Shown: piece after piece, positions 43,339-51,945 of the stretch | Layout: the number at the start of each line of letters is the position of its first letter | Numbering within the stretch: position 1 is the stretch's first letter | Assembly (NCBI RefSeq): GCF_005222805.1 | Contig: NZ_STGC01000005.1 | Coordinates: 2,561,256-2,625,255 of the forward strand | DNA from: Devosia sp. FKR38 | GTDB taxonomy: Bacteria > Pseudomonadota > Alphaproteobacteria > Rhizobiales > Devosiaceae | DNA length: 64,000 nucleotides | Direction of reading: 5' to 3' | The notes under the pieces: generated by a model | Told to the model about the DNA's origin: nothing | The model's database searches: none | The model's input: only the letters and a program-made list of their open reading frames with translations | Made by a program: the position numbers and the translations under genes

Positions 43339-45264
43339 TTGGCCGACTCGCCCGCTACGCCGTTGCTCGACACCGTCAATTCACCTGCAGACCTGCGTGG
43401 CCTGCCGCGCGACACCCTGCGCCAGCTGGCCGATGAGCTGCGCGCCGAAATGATCGATGCCGTCTCGGTCACCGGCGGCCATCTCGGCGCCGGCCTGGGC
43501 GTGGTCGAACTCACCGTGGCGCTGCATGCCGTGTTTGACACCCCGCATGATCGCATCATCTGGGACGTCGGCCATCAGGCCTATCCGCACAAGATCCTGA
43601 CCGGCCGTCGCGACCGCATCCGCACGCTGCGCCAGAAGGATGGCCTGTCCGGTTTCACCCGCCGCGCCGAAAGCGAATACGACCCCTTTGGCGCCGGCCA
43701 TTCATCCACCTCCATCTCTGCCGGTCTGGGCATGGCCGTGGCCAGCGAACTGCTTGGCACGCCGCGCAATGTCATTGCTGTCATCGGCGACGGCGCCATG
43801 TCGGCCGGCATGGCCTATGAGGCCATGAACAATGCCGGTGCGATGGATGCCCGCCTGATCGTCGTGCTCAACGACAATGATATGTCGATCGCGCCGCCGA
43901 CCGGCGCCCTGCGCACCTATCTGGCGCGACTGGTCTCCGGCCCGGTCTATCGCGGCACCCGTGAAGCCGCCAAGACCGTCGTCAGCAAGCTGCCCGCGTT
44001 CCTGCATGAACCCGCGCGCAAGACCGAGGAATTCGCCCGCTCCTTCTTCACCGGCGGCACGCTGTTTGAAGAGCTGGGCTTCTACTATGTCGGGCCCATC
44101 GACGGTCATGACCTGGAGAGCCTGCTGCCCATTTTCGACAATGTGCGCGATGCTGCCGAGGGCCCGATCCTGGTCCATGTCGTCACCAAGAAGGGCAAGG
44201 GCTATGGCCCGGCCGAGGATTCGGACGACAAATACCACGGCGTGTCCAAGTTCAACGTCATCACCGGCGCCCAGTCCAAGGCGCCCTCCAATGCTCCCTC
44301 CTACACATCGGTCTTTGCCGAGACGCTGATCCAGGAGGCCAATGACGATCCGCGCATCGTCGCTGTGACCGCCGCCATGCCCTCAGGCACCGGGCTCGAC
44401 AAATTCGCCCAGGTCCATCCCACCCGCATCTTCGATGTCGGCATCGCTGAGCAGCATGCCGTCACCTTTGCGGCTGGCCTGGCCAGCGAAGGCATGCGCC
44501 CCTTCTGCGCCATCTATTCCACCTTCCTGCAGCGCGCCTATGACCAAGTGGTCCACGACGTGGCCATCCAGCACCTGCCGGTGCGCTTTGCCATCGATCG
44601 CGCCGGCTTTGTCGGCGCGGACGGCCCCACCCACGCCGGCAATTATGATGCCGCCTATCTCGGCGCCATCCCCGGCATTGTGCAGATGGCCGCCGCCGAC
44701 GAGGCCGAGCTGCGCCACATGGTCACCACGGCCACGCACTATGACAACGGCCCCATCGCCTTCCGCTATCCGCGCGGCGACGGCCTGGGCGTCGACATGC
44801 CCGCCCGTGGCCAGATCCTGCCCATCGGCAAGGGCCGCATCGTCCGTCAGGGCGCCACGATTGCCATTCTGAGCTATGGCACCCGCCTGGGCGAAGTGCT
44901 GGCTGCTGCCGACCGGCTCGCAGCCCTGGGGCTCAACCCCACCGTGGCCGACGCCCGCTTCCTCAAGCCGCTCGACGAGGAGCTCACCGCCAGCCTCGCC
45001 GGCAGCCACGATGTGCTGCTGACTGTCGAGGAAGGCTCAATCGGCGGCTTCGGCAGCCATGTCGCCACCTTCCTGGCCAGCAATGGCCTGCTCGATGGCA
45101 AGCTGCGCTTCCGCCCGCTGATGATCCCCGATCGCTTCGACGAGCATGCCAGCCAGGCCGACATGTATGCCGCAGCCGGTCTGGATCGCGCGGGCATCGT
45201 CGCCACCGCGCTCACCACGCTGGGCTACGACGAAGCCGCCATGGTCGCCGCCCTCAAGCGCTAG
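43339..45264 (+). CDS. dxs: 1-deoxy-D-xylulose-5-phosphate synthase
   Basis: Dxs condenses pyruvate and glyceraldehyde-3-phosphate, the first step of the MEP isoprenoid pathway, using thiamine diphosphate. The 641-residue product has [14 protein letters not shown], the cofactor motif [18 protein letters not shown], and [18 protein letters not shown] in the pyrimidine-binding domain. Translation starts at TTG 43339 with AAAGGA 8 bp upstream. It appears monocistronic. Confidence 0.96.
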   Translation: MADSPATPLLDTVNSPADLRGLPRDTLRQLADELRAEMIDAVSVTGGHLGAGLGVVELTVALHAVFDTPHDRIIWDVGHQAYPHKILTGRRDRIRTLRQKDGLSGFTRRAESEYDPFGAGHSSTSISAGLGMAVASELLGTPRNVIAVIGDGAMSAGMAYEAMNNAGAMDARLIVVLNDNDMSIAPPTGALRTYLARLVSGPVYRGTREAAKTVVSKLPAFLHEPARKTEEFARSFFTGGTLFEELGFYYVGPIDGHDLESLLPIFDNVRDAAEGPILVHVVTKKGKGYGPAEDSDDKYHGVSKFNVITGAQSKAPSNAPSYTSVFAETLIQEANDDPRIVAVTAAMPSGTGLDKFAQVHPTRIFDVGIAEQHAVTFAAGLASEGMRPFCAIYSTFLQRAYDQVVHDVAIQHLPVRFAIDRAGFVGADGPTHAGNYDAAYLGAIPGIVQMAAADEAELRHMVTTATHYDNGPIAFRYPRGDGLGVDMPARGQILPIGKGRIVRQGATIAILSYGTRLGEVLAAADRLAALGLNPTVADARFLKPLDEELTASLAGSHDVLLTVEEGSIGGFGSHVATFLASNGLLDGKLRFRPLMIPDRFDEHASQADMYAAAGLDRAGIVATALTTLGYDEAAMVAALKR

Positions 45265-45378
45265 ACCCGCCTGCCCTTGTCCTGACGCCGCTCTGTGCGC
45301 CGCCCCCTTTGGGGGGAGGCCAGGACGTTCCCGCATGGCCCCGGGGCGACGCTCACACCCGCGCAAATCCGATTTACC

Positions 45379-45394
45379 TTTACGTAAACGTCAG
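45379..45394. promoter_or_regulatory. ACGT-AA-ACGT box upstream of the DUF2147 gene
   Basis: TTTACGTAAACGTCAG contains ACGT-AA-ACGT (45382-45391), the same pattern as the boxes between fadE and fadD (62946-63068). It lies 123 bp upstream of the DUF2147 start. It resembles sites used by MerR-family LiuR-type regulators of fatty-acid or branched-chain amino-acid breakdown. That name is a suggestion only. Confidence 0.4.
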
Positions 45395-45516
45395 CTAGAT
45401 TTCCCATACGTCCGGAAGCACTGAAAGTGCCCGGATGATGGTGCGGTGCCACCACATTATGGCTGCAGGAGGTGGCTGTGGTGGCCCGTCGTCTGGTCAA
45501 CATGAGGAGCACTAAA

Positions 45517-45858
45517 ATGATCAACAAGGCGCTGCTGGCGCTGGCCATGGTGGTCGCCACGCTGGCCCCCGCCACCGCAGCCGAACCCATCGTGGGCAAT
45601 TGGAAGACCGCCAGCGGCGAGACCGCCGCGATTGCCGCCTGCGGTCCGGACTTCTGCGTCACCCTCAAGACCGGCAAGCACGCCGGCCGGCAGATCGGCC
45701 GCATGAACGGCCAGGGCGACAGCTACAAGGGCGAGATCACCGATCCGGCTGCCGACAAAACCTATTCGGGCTCCGGCGAGGTCAATGGCGACGCCCTGGT
45801 GATGAAGGGCTGCGTGCTGGGCATCTTCTGCAAATCCCAGACCTGGTCCCGTCTCTGA
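45517..45858 (+). CDS. DUF2147 domain exported protein
   Basis: The 113-residue protein has a signal peptide (INKALLALAMVVATLAPATAA) and the DUF2147 pattern IVGNWKTASGETAAI, with four cysteines in the mature part (ACGPDFC, GCVLGIFC) that could form two disulfides. The family has a lipocalin-like barrel and unknown function. GAGGAG lies 8 bp upstream of ATG 45517. It is isolated from its neighbours and preceded by an ACGT-type box. Confidence 0.85.
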   Translation: MINKALLALAMVVATLAPATAAEPIVGNWKTASGETAAIAACGPDFCVTLKTGKHAGRQIGRMNGQGDSYKGEITDPAADKTYSGSGEVNGDALVMKGCVLGIFCKSQTWSRL

Positions 45859-45862
45859 TCCC

Positions 45863-45888
45863 GATGGATGCCGCCCCCGGCATCCATC
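45863..45888 (+). terminator. Terminator-like hairpin after the DUF2147 gene
   Basis: A perfect 11-bp stem (45863-45873 with 45878-45888, loop CCCC) lies 4 bp after the stop codon. There is no T-tract, so termination efficiency is uncertain. Confidence 0.55.
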
Positions 45889-46009
45889 ACCACGCCTCGA
45901 ACGGCACGCCTGCCCTGCGTTTGAACCAGATTGCCCGCCCGGCGCTAAGAGATTTTCAAACACTTGCGCGCCTAGCTGAACATCGTCTCAGCAGTCTCAG
46001 GGCCCGCCC

Positions 46010-46234
46010 ATGTTGTCTTCCATCGCCTCGGCCACCGCCGGCATGACCCGCGCCGCCGATCGGCTTGAATCCAGCGCCAACCGCGTCGCCCGCTTTGGCA
46101 CGGGCCTGGCCGATGTCGACCTCGCCACCGAGGCCGTGGAGGTCACCATGGCTCAGGCGGACTTCAAGGCCAACGCCAGCGTCGTGCGCGTCGCCGACGC
46201 CATGGCCAAGGCGACCATCAACATCCTGGCCTGA
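46010..46234 (+). CDS. Orphan flagellar basal-body rod C-terminal domain protein
   Basis: The 74-residue product reads as a minimal rod/hook protein: a start like that of FlgB/FlgC/FlgG proteins (SSIASATAGMTRAADRLESSANRVA) joined directly to a flagellar rod C-terminal motif (VDLATEAVEVTMAQADFKANASVVRVADAM). The whole middle domain is absent. No flagellar gene is nearby. Homologues of this length occur as single genes in alphaproteobacteria. The role is unknown and need not involve the flagellum. Confidence 0.75.
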   Translation: MLSSIASATAGMTRAADRLESSANRVARFGTGLADVDLATEAVEVTMAQADFKANASVVRVADAMAKATINILA

Positions 46235-46242
46235 ACGTAGGA

Positions 46243-46271
46243 ACGCCCGGCAGCACGCGGCAACCGGGCGT
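46243..46271 (+). terminator. Terminator-like hairpin
   Basis: An 8-bp stem ACGCCCGG/CCGGGCGT (46243-46250 with 46264-46271) lies 8 bp after the orphan rod-domain gene, before the convergent gapR. It lacks a T-tract. Confidence 0.45.
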
Positions 46272-46297
46272 CATACTTGCTTCGGCGGCAGCCTGTC

Positions 46298-46558
46298 TCA
46301 GTCGTCGGAGGGCGCAGCCACCATGCCCAGCGCGCTCATATAGAGCTCGAGCAGGGCTTCCTGCTCCATGCGCTCATTGGCGTCCTGCTTGCGGATGGCC
46401 ACGATCTTGCGCAGAATCTTGGTATCGAAGCCGTTGCCCTTGGCCTCGGCATAGATTTCCTTGATATCGGCGGCGATGGCGGCCTTTTCTTCTTCCATGC
46501 GCTCGATGCGCTCGATGAACGCCCGGAGCTGGTCCTGGGCAACGCTGTCTTCAGCCAT
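46298..46558 (-). CDS. gapR: GapR family nucleoid-associated protein (DUF2312)
   Basis: GapR binds overtwisted, AT-rich DNA ahead of replication and transcription forks and is conserved in alphaproteobacteria. The 86-residue product matches the family: [48 protein letters not shown], a long helical region with a basic patch. It is separately transcribed and convergent with the orphan rod-domain gene. Confidence 0.92.
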   Translation of the reverse strand: MAEDSVAQDQLRAFIERIERMEEEKAAIAADIKEIYAEAKGNGFDTKILRKIVAIRKQDANERMEQEALLELYMSALGMVAAPSDD

Positions 46559-46730
46559 CGGTCTTACCTCACTAGATCAAGCGCTGCTTGAACCGCAGAC
46601 TCACCTCCGGTTCAACCCTTTTGTGATCCAATCCACACCCCTGCATTCGGGCATACCCCCAATTCCGCCAAAACGGGTCTTTAGCCATTGACCATTTGGT
46701 CACCATGGGCTCAAAGAAGGCACGTTTCCG

Positions 46731-47276
46731 ATGATTTCTGGCTCGCATTTGCAAACCTTCCGTCTCGGCATGACCCTGATCGGTACTATGCTTGGCAGCC
46801 TGGCGTTCTTCGCCACGCCGGCACGGGCGGATTTGCGCGTTTGCAACGAGACGACCAATCTGGTCTCGGTCGCCATGGGCTATCGCGCTGATCGCGGCTG
46901 GATGAGCGAAGGCTGGTGGCAAGCCGCACCCGGCGATTGCCGCGTGCTCTATCAGGGCGATCTGCAGCGCCGGTTTTACTACATCTACGCCGCCGACGAT
47001 CAGGCCGGCGGGGCCTGGGACGGCTCGGTTTTCATGTGCACGCGAGACGAAACCTTCACCATATTCGGGGTTGAGGATTGCCTTGCACGCGGCTATGAGC
47101 GCACCGGCTTCTTCGAAATCGACACGCAGAACCGCACCGACTGGACCTTGCAGCTCACCGAGAACGCCGATGGTCCGGCCGTTGTCGGTCCTGACGGAAC
47201 CGCTGCGCCAGGCAGCCAACCTTTCCTTGTCAACCCTGGGGACGCAGACGCCCCCCAGGACGACATTTCGAACTGA
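46731..47276 (+). CDS. DUF1036 domain exported protein
   Basis: The 181-residue protein has a signal-like N-terminus (LGMTLIGTMLGSLAFFATPARA) and the DUF1036 domain: RVCNETTNLVSVAMGYR, WMSEGWWQAAPGDC and FTIFGVEDCLARGYERTGFFEIDT. The family, common in alphaproteobacteria, has no defined function. It precedes pyk by 14 bp, as a DUF1036 gene often does in this order, so the two are probably co-transcribed. Confidence 0.88.
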   Translation: MISGSHLQTFRLGMTLIGTMLGSLAFFATPARADLRVCNETTNLVSVAMGYRADRGWMSEGWWQAAPGDCRVLYQGDLQRRFYYIYAADDQAGGAWDGSVFMCTRDETFTIFGVEDCLARGYERTGFFEIDTQNRTDWTLQLTENADGPAVVGPDGTAAPGSQPFLVNPGDADAPQDDISN

Positions 47277-47290
47277 GAAACGGACACGCA

Positions 47291-48730
47291 ATGAGACGCA
47301 TGAGACGCGCAAAGATCGTCGCCACCCTCGGGCCAGCCAGCCATGAAGAGAAGATGATCGAGGAACTGGCCAAGGCCGGCGCTGACGTGTTCCGCATCAA
47401 CATGAGCCATGCCAGCCATGAGCTCCTGCACCAGACCGTGGCGCGCATTCGCAGTGTCGAAAAGCGCCTGAACCATCCGCTGGGCATCCTGGTCGATTTG
47501 CAGGGCCCCAAGCTGCGCGTGTGGAAGTTCACCGACGGCTCGGTCAATCTGGTGGCTGGCCAGAAGTTCATTCTCGACAGCGACAAGAACGACAACGGCA
47601 ATGCCGAGCGCGTTTACCTGCCCCATCCCGAGATCATCGAAAGCGTGTCGGTCGGCGACCGCCTGCTGCTCGACGACGGCAAGCTGGCCCTCAAGGCCAC
47701 CAAGGTGGGCAATGGCGCCATCGAGACCGAGGTCATCTATGGCGGCAAGCTGAGCGACAAGAAGGGCGTGTCCCTGCCCGATACGCTGCTGCCCACCGGC
47801 GCCCTCACCGAAAAGGACCACGCCGACCTGCTCGAAGGCCTCAAGGCCGAGGCCGACTGGATCGCCCTCAGCTTCGTGCAGCGCCCCGAGGACATCATCG
47901 ACGTCCGCAAGATCGTTCAGGGTCGCGCCGGCGTCATGGCCAAGATCGAAAAGCCCCAGGCTATCGAGCGCCTCGAAGAGATCATCAAGCTGTGCGACGC
48001 CATCATGGTGGCCCGCGGCGACCTGGGCGTCGAGCTGCCGCTCGAAACCGTCCCGGGCCTGCAGAAGCGCATGATCCGCATGGCCCGCCGCTATGGCAAG
48101 CCGGTGGTCGTGGCCACCCAGATGCTGGAATCGATGATCACCGCACCCGTGCCGACCCGCGCCGAAGTCTCGGACGTGTCGATCGCCGTGTTCGAAGGCG
48201 CCGACGCCATCATGCTCTCGGCCGAATCCGCCTCCGGCCAGTACCCGGTCGAAGCCGTCGCCACCATGAACAAGGTGGCCGTGGCCGTTGAAGGCGATGC
48301 CAACTATCGCGGCATCATCCGCGCCGCCCAGACCGAGCCGGAGGCCACCGCCGCCGACGCCATCTCGGCAGCGACCCGCCAGGTCGCCGAGACGCTCGAT
48401 CTGGCCGCTATCGTCACCTATACGGCATCCGGCTCCACCGGCATCCGTGCCGCCCGCGAGCGGCCTTCCAAGCCCATCATCGTGCTGTCGCCCAACATGC
48501 GCACCATCCGCCGCATGTCGGTGGTCTGGGGTGTCCATTGCGTCCAGACCGAAGACGCTGTCAGCCTGGAAGACATGGTCGATCGCGCCTGCGTCATCGC
48601 CTATCAGGAGGGCTTTGCCCGCCCCGGCGACCGCATTGCCATCACCGCTGGCATTCCGCTGGGCACGCCCGGCGCCACCAATATGCTGCGCATCGCCTTC
48701 GTCCGCCAGGACGGTGCCGGGTCTAGCTGA
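47291..48730 (+). CDS. pyk: Pyruvate kinase
   Basis: Pyruvate kinase converts phosphoenolpyruvate and ADP to pyruvate and ATP. The 479-residue product has the N-terminal KIVATLGPAS, the catalytic-lysine motif VMAKIEKPQAIERLEEI, the metal/ADP region MVARGDLGVELPLE and the allosteric-type C-terminal domain. The start may be ATG 47291 or 47300. A repeat cluster and a strong bidirectional terminator follow. Confidence 0.97.
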   Translation: MRRMRRAKIVATLGPASHEEKMIEELAKAGADVFRINMSHASHELLHQTVARIRSVEKRLNHPLGILVDLQGPKLRVWKFTDGSVNLVAGQKFILDSDKNDNGNAERVYLPHPEIIESVSVGDRLLLDDGKLALKATKVGNGAIETEVIYGGKLSDKKGVSLPDTLLPTGALTEKDHADLLEGLKAEADWIALSFVQRPEDIIDVRKIVQGRAGVMAKIEKPQAIERLEEIIKLCDAIMVARGDLGVELPLETVPGLQKRMIRMARRYGKPVVVATQMLESMITAPVPTRAEVSDVSIAVFEGADAIMLSAESASGQYPVEAVATMNKVAVAVEGDANYRGIIRAAQTEPEATAADAISAATRQVAETLDLAAIVTYTASGSTGIRAARERPSKPIIVLSPNMRTIRRMSVVWGVHCVQTEDAVSLEDMVDRACVIAYQEGFARPGDRIAITAGIPLGTPGATNMLRIAFVRQDGAGSS

Positions 48731-48741
48731 CTTCGCACCGC

Positions 48742-48814
48742 GCCGCTCCGCGGCAAAATCGCTCCAGTGGAGCGATTTTAGGTGCGAAGGCCATGAGGCC
48801 TATGGCCGAATGGC
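48742..48814. repeat. 73-bp palindrome-containing repeat, copy 1
   Basis: The segment is repeated at 48909-48981 with one difference (G at 48808, C at 48975). It contains GCCGC...GCGGC at the left end, a perfect 12-bp inverted repeat around a single G (48755-48766 with 48768-48779), and GGCCAT...ATGGCC at the right end. Confidence 0.85.
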
Positions 48815-48840
48815 GGGAACATCGGTCGGCGCAGCCGATG

Positions 48841-48861
48841 AAAGGCTCCAGTGGAGCCTTT
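48841..48861. repeat. Variant palindrome sharing the GCTCCAGTGGAGC core
   Basis: AAAGGCTCCA and TGGAGCCTTT form a perfect 10-bp inverted repeat around a G. It shares its core with the two flanking 73-bp copies but has different, again complementary outer arms. Confidence 0.75.
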
Positions 48862-48908
48862 CAAGTCAAGAAGGCCTTGAGAGCTACGCTCGAAAGGCAC
48901 GGAGCCGG

Positions 48909-48981
48909 GCCGCTCCGCGGCAAAATCGCTCCAGTGGAGCGATTTTAGGTGCGAAGGCCATGAGGCCTATGGCCCAATGGC
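48909..48981. repeat. 73-bp palindrome-containing repeat, copy 2
   Basis: This is the second copy of the element at 48742-48814, in direct orientation with a 167-bp period. It ends 13 bp before the strong terminator hairpin. No protein-coding signal is visible in the 309-bp gap. Confidence 0.85.
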
Positions 48982-48994
48982 AGGACAACCTACC

Positions 48995-49030
48995 AAGAAG
49001 AAGGCCCGCAGCAATGCGGGCCTTCTTCTT
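48995..49030. terminator. Bidirectional Rho-independent terminator
   Basis: A perfect 16-bp stem (48995-49010 with 49015-49030, loop GCAA) is flanked by A-rich and T-rich arms. It can end transcription of pyk from the left and of the SRPBCC gene from the right. Confidence 0.9.
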
Positions 49031-49039
49031 GCGCGTCGC

Positions 49040-49438
49040 TCAGCTTTCCAGCAGCGACTTGAGCACCAGCAGATCGGTTTCCAGCCACGCCTGCTCGGAG
49101 TCAAAGGCCTCGGTGGTCACGCCGGGCTGCTGCATGGCCGTGTGCACCAGCACGCAGCTATCGCCATTGGCCAGCACGCGCACGCCCACCAGCCGCTGCA
49201 ACTGCGTCCCGAACCACACCGCATAGTCGAGCACGAAATGGCTGTTCTCTGCCGTCAGCTCGACCCGCACGCGCCCCTCGGGCATATCGAACAGCAGTTG
49301 TGGCCGCCCCATCTCCACCCGCCGCTCGGCGATGCCCAGCTGCAGCCAGTCACCAAAATTGTCCGGATCGACCAGGAAGCGATAGACCTCAGCGGCAGGG
49401 CGCCGGATCGCGATGGTCAGTGTATGCGCACGCAACAT
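49040..49438 (-). CDS. SRPBCC (START-like) family protein
   Basis: The 132-residue product has the SRPBCC layout: a first strand (AHTLTIAIRRPAAEVYRFLVDPDNFGDWL) and a last long helix (AFDSEQAWLETDLLVLKSLLES) that closes a ligand cavity. Family members bind hydrophobic ligands or act as polyketide cyclase-like proteins. The ligand is unknown. The start at 49438 gives the domain without extra residues. Upstream in-frame codons would overlap the rpmJ terminator. Confidence 0.8.
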   Translation of the reverse strand: MLRAHTLTIAIRRPAAEVYRFLVDPDNFGDWLQLGIAERRVEMGRPQLLFDMPEGRVRVELTAENSHFVLDYAVWFGTQLQRLVGVRVLANGDSCVLVHTAMQQPGVTTEAFDSEQAWLETDLLVLKSLLES

Positions 49439-49528
49439 CAATTTGCCTGAACGAGACGGTCGCAGCAACGACCAGCACGGGAATGAGGAGCCTGGAGGAA
49501 GCAAAGGGAAGGCCAGCCCAGAAACAAC

Positions 49529-49550
49529 AAAGCCCGCTTTCGCGGGCTTT
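49529..49550 (-). terminator. Rho-independent terminator of rpmJ
   Basis: A perfect 9-bp stem (AAAGCCCGC 49529-49537 with GCGGGCTTT 49542-49550) is followed on the minus strand by GTTGTTTCT. It lies 23 bp after the rpmJ stop codon. Confidence 0.75.
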
Positions 49551-49573
49551 GGAAGAGGTCGTGTCACAAAGGC

Positions 49574-49699
49574 TCAGCCCTGGCGGGCCTTGAAGCGCTT
49601 GTCCACCTTGTTGATGATATAAACCCGGCCGCGACGGCGGACGAGCTTGTTCGCGCGGTGGCGAGTCATCAGCGCCTTCAGCGAGTTGCGGATCTTCAT
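49574..49699 (-). CDS. rpmJ: 50S ribosomal protein L36 (zinc-free type)
   Basis: This 41-residue gene encodes [20 protein letters not shown], then [20 protein letters not shown], the L36 pattern of the type without the CCHC zinc ligands. It is part of the large subunit near the peptidyl-transferase region. It is expressed alone, ending in the hairpin at 49529-49550. Confidence 0.95.
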   Translation of the reverse strand: MKIRNSLKALMTRHRANKLVRRRGRVYIINKVDKRFKARQG

Positions 49700-49915
49700 C
49701 GGACGATTCCTTGGTCAAACAAAAGAGGCGCCTGCGCGCCCCGGAAACTTGGCGGCATACATAGGGAATATGCTGCACCCTGTCAACGCAGCTTTGCCGC
49801 TCAATTCACGCATTTCCCGACAAACTGCGACGCTGATGTGACACCCTCGCGTTAACCGCCCGTATGGATTCCCGCCCTAGTATGGGCCGCGTTATAACCT
49901 AGGCGCGAAACCCTT

Positions 49916-50425
49916 ATGGCCGCAGAAGAAATCACCAAGCGGGGCGTATTGGTGGCCGATAGCTCCCAGCACATGGCTTCCCTTGTCGGCGTCATGCTGC
50001 GCAGCCTTGGCCGCAAGGATATCCGCGAAGCCTATGATGCCAGCAGAGTGCTGCTCGAGCTCAACCGCCGCAGCTTTGACCTGCTGATCATTGACGATGA
50101 CCTCGAGGGCATGGATGGCGTGGCCGTCACGCGCAAGCTGCGCGCCATGACCGATTGCCCCAATCGCTATCTGCCTGTCATCATGATGAGCGCGGCGCCC
50201 GACGCCAAGCGCATTGCCGAGGCTCGCGATGCGGGGATCACCGAATTCCTGCGCAAGCCCTTCGCCGCCAATCACCTGCAGTCCCGCCTCACTAACATCG
50301 AGGCCAATCCGCGCGGCTTCATCGAAGCTGCCGCCTACAAGGGCCCCGATCGGCGGCGCAAGTCCGTCGACGTCGGCGCCAATGATCGTCGCGCCTCCAA
50401 CAAGCCCGTGGCAGACGCCGGCTGA
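49916..50425 (+). CDS. Single-domain response regulator with arginine-rich tail
   Basis: The 169-residue product is a CheY-like receiver with phospho-acceptor Asp60 (LLIIDDDLEGMDG), the switch region IMMSAAP and the conserved lysine in FLRKPF. After the domain there is a basic tail of about 35 residues with GPDRRRK and NDRR motifs and no known output domain. Partner proteins are unknown. It overlaps the HIT gene by 1 bp (TGATG), suggesting joint translation. No kinase gene is adjacent. Confidence 0.85.
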   Translation: MAAEEITKRGVLVADSSQHMASLVGVMLRSLGRKDIREAYDASRVLLELNRRSFDLLIIDDDLEGMDGVAVTRKLRAMTDCPNRYLPVIMMSAAPDAKRIAEARDAGITEFLRKPFAANHLQSRLTNIEANPRGFIEAAAYKGPDRRRKSVDVGANDRRASNKPVADAG

Positions 50426-50919
50426 TGGCGCGGCAGCCGTTCGACCTGGCGCGCCACGCCGCACGCAGCCAGCACGGCCCCTGCTTTATCTGTGCACTGA
50501 TCGCCGGCAACCCCGACTATGCCCACCATGTCATCGCCCGCGATGACAGCCACATCGTCTTTCTCAGCAAATATCCCACCCAGCCCGGCTATGCCCTGGT
50601 CTGCCCGCTGCGTCACTGTGAGGATCTGGCCGAGGATATCTCGCCGGAGGAGTATCTGGCGCTCCAGGCGGTGGTCCACCGCCTCGCCCGGGCCCTCAAA
50701 CAGGTGTTTGATGCCGAGCGCATCTATGTGCTCTCGCTGGGCAGCCAGCAGGGCAATAGCCACCTGCATTTCCATGTCGTGCCCCTGCCGCGTGGCGTGC
50801 CCTATGCGCAGCAGCAGTATCACGCGCTGATGGCCGAGCATGGCGTGCTCGACATCCCCCAGGACGAAATGGCTGAGACCGCCGCGCGCATCGCGGCGGT
50901 CTATCGGCGATTGTCCTGA
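50425..50919 (+). CDS. HIT family nucleotide hydrolase
   Basis: The 164-residue product has the histidine triad NSHLHFHVV (His113, 115, 117) and a CFIC zinc-type motif near the start (residues 20-23). HIT proteins hydrolyse or transfer nucleotides, for example AMP-lysine or Ap4A. It is closest to the short Fhit/HINT-like bacterial forms. It is translationally coupled to the CheY-like gene and directly abuts the convergent oppF stop codon with no gap. Confidence 0.88.
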   Translation: MARQPFDLARHAARSQHGPCFICALIAGNPDYAHHVIARDDSHIVFLSKYPTQPGYALVCPLRHCEDLAEDISPEEYLALQAVVHRLARALKQVFDAERIYVLSLGSQQGNSHLHFHVVPLPRGVPYAQQQYHALMAEHGVLDIPQDEMAETAARIAAVYRRLS

Positions 50920-51945
50920 TCAGACGGTGCCGGCGATCGGCTCGGCGGCCTCGATCTCGCGCCAGCGCAGGCACGCCACCAGCCGGCCGCTTTCCAGCGT
51001 TTCCAGCGGCGGCCGCTGCTCGGCACATTGCGCTTCAGCAAAGCGGCAGCGCGTGCGGAAGGTACAACCCGAGGGCGGATTGATCGGCGAGGGGATTTCG
51101 CCCTTCAGTCCGTCAATCGTTCTCAATCGCGCCAGCCGCGGATCGGGGATCGGCACCGCCGTCAGCAGCGCCCGCGTATAGGGGTGGCGCGGATCGAGAT
51201 AGATCTCGTCACCCGTCGCCAGTTCCACGATCCGCCCCAGATAGAGCACCAGGATGCGGTCCGACACATGGCGCACCACGCTCAGATTGTGGCTGATGAA
51301 GATCAGCGTCAGCCCGAAGGCATCCTTGAGCTCGGCCAGCAGGTTGAGAATCTGCGCCTGGATCGACACGTCGAGCGCCGACACCGGCTCGTCGCAGACG
51401 ATCAGCTTGGGTTCGGTCACCAGCGCCCGGGCAATGCCGATGCGCTGCGCCTGCCCGCCGGAGAACTCATGCGGATAGCGGTTGATCATCTCGGGCAGCA
51501 GGCCCACCGCCGCCATGGTCTTGAGCACACGTTCGCGGCGCTGCTCCTTGTTCAGCTCCGGCCGCAGCGTACGCAGCGGATCGGCGATGATCTCGCCCAC
51601 CGTCATGCGCGGATTGAGCGAGGCCAGCGGGTCCTGGAAGATGATCTGCAGGTCCTGCCGGCGCTTGCGCATCTCTTCGGCCGGCAGCTTGGTCAGGTCC
51701 TGGCCCAGCCAGAGCACCTGGCCCTGGTCGGGCGTCAGCAATTGCAGGATGCAGCGGCCAAGCGTGGACTTGCCGCTGCCGCTCTCGCCCACAATGCCCA
51801 GCGTCTCGCCCTTGCGGATGGTGAAATTGATGTCCTCAAGCGCCGTCAGCGTCAGCGGGCGCGACAGGAAGCCGCCGCCCGAGATCGAGAAGGTCTTCTT
51901 GACGTTGCGGATCTCGAGCAGATTGACCGGGGTCTGGTTCATCAT
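50920..51945 (-). CDS. oppF: Peptide ABC transporter ATP-binding protein (OppF/DppF)
   Basis: The 341-residue ATPase has Walker [10 protein letters not shown], the signature FSGGQAQRIGIARALV and Walker B LIVCDEPVSALDVSIQ, plus the C-terminal OppF cysteine-containing domain (CTFRTRCRFAEAQC), which can bind an iron-sulfur cluster. It powers peptide import together with the next gene. It overlaps oppD by 4 bp. Confidence 0.93.
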   Translation of the reverse strand: MMNQTPVNLLEIRNVKKTFSISGGGFLSRPLTLTALEDINFTIRKGETLGIVGESGSGKSTLGRCILQLLTPDQGQVLWLGQDLTKLPAEEMRKRRQDLQIIFQDPLASLNPRMTVGEIIADPLRTLRPELNKEQRRERVLKTMAAVGLLPEMINRYPHEFSGGQAQRIGIARALVTEPKLIVCDEPVSALDVSIQAQILNLLAELKDAFGLTLIFISHNLSVVRHVSDRILVLYLGRIVELATGDEIYLDPRHPYTRALLTAVPIPDPRLARLRTIDGLKGEIPSPINPPSGCTFRTRCRFAEAQCAEQRPPLETLESGRLVACLRWREIEAAEPIAGTV

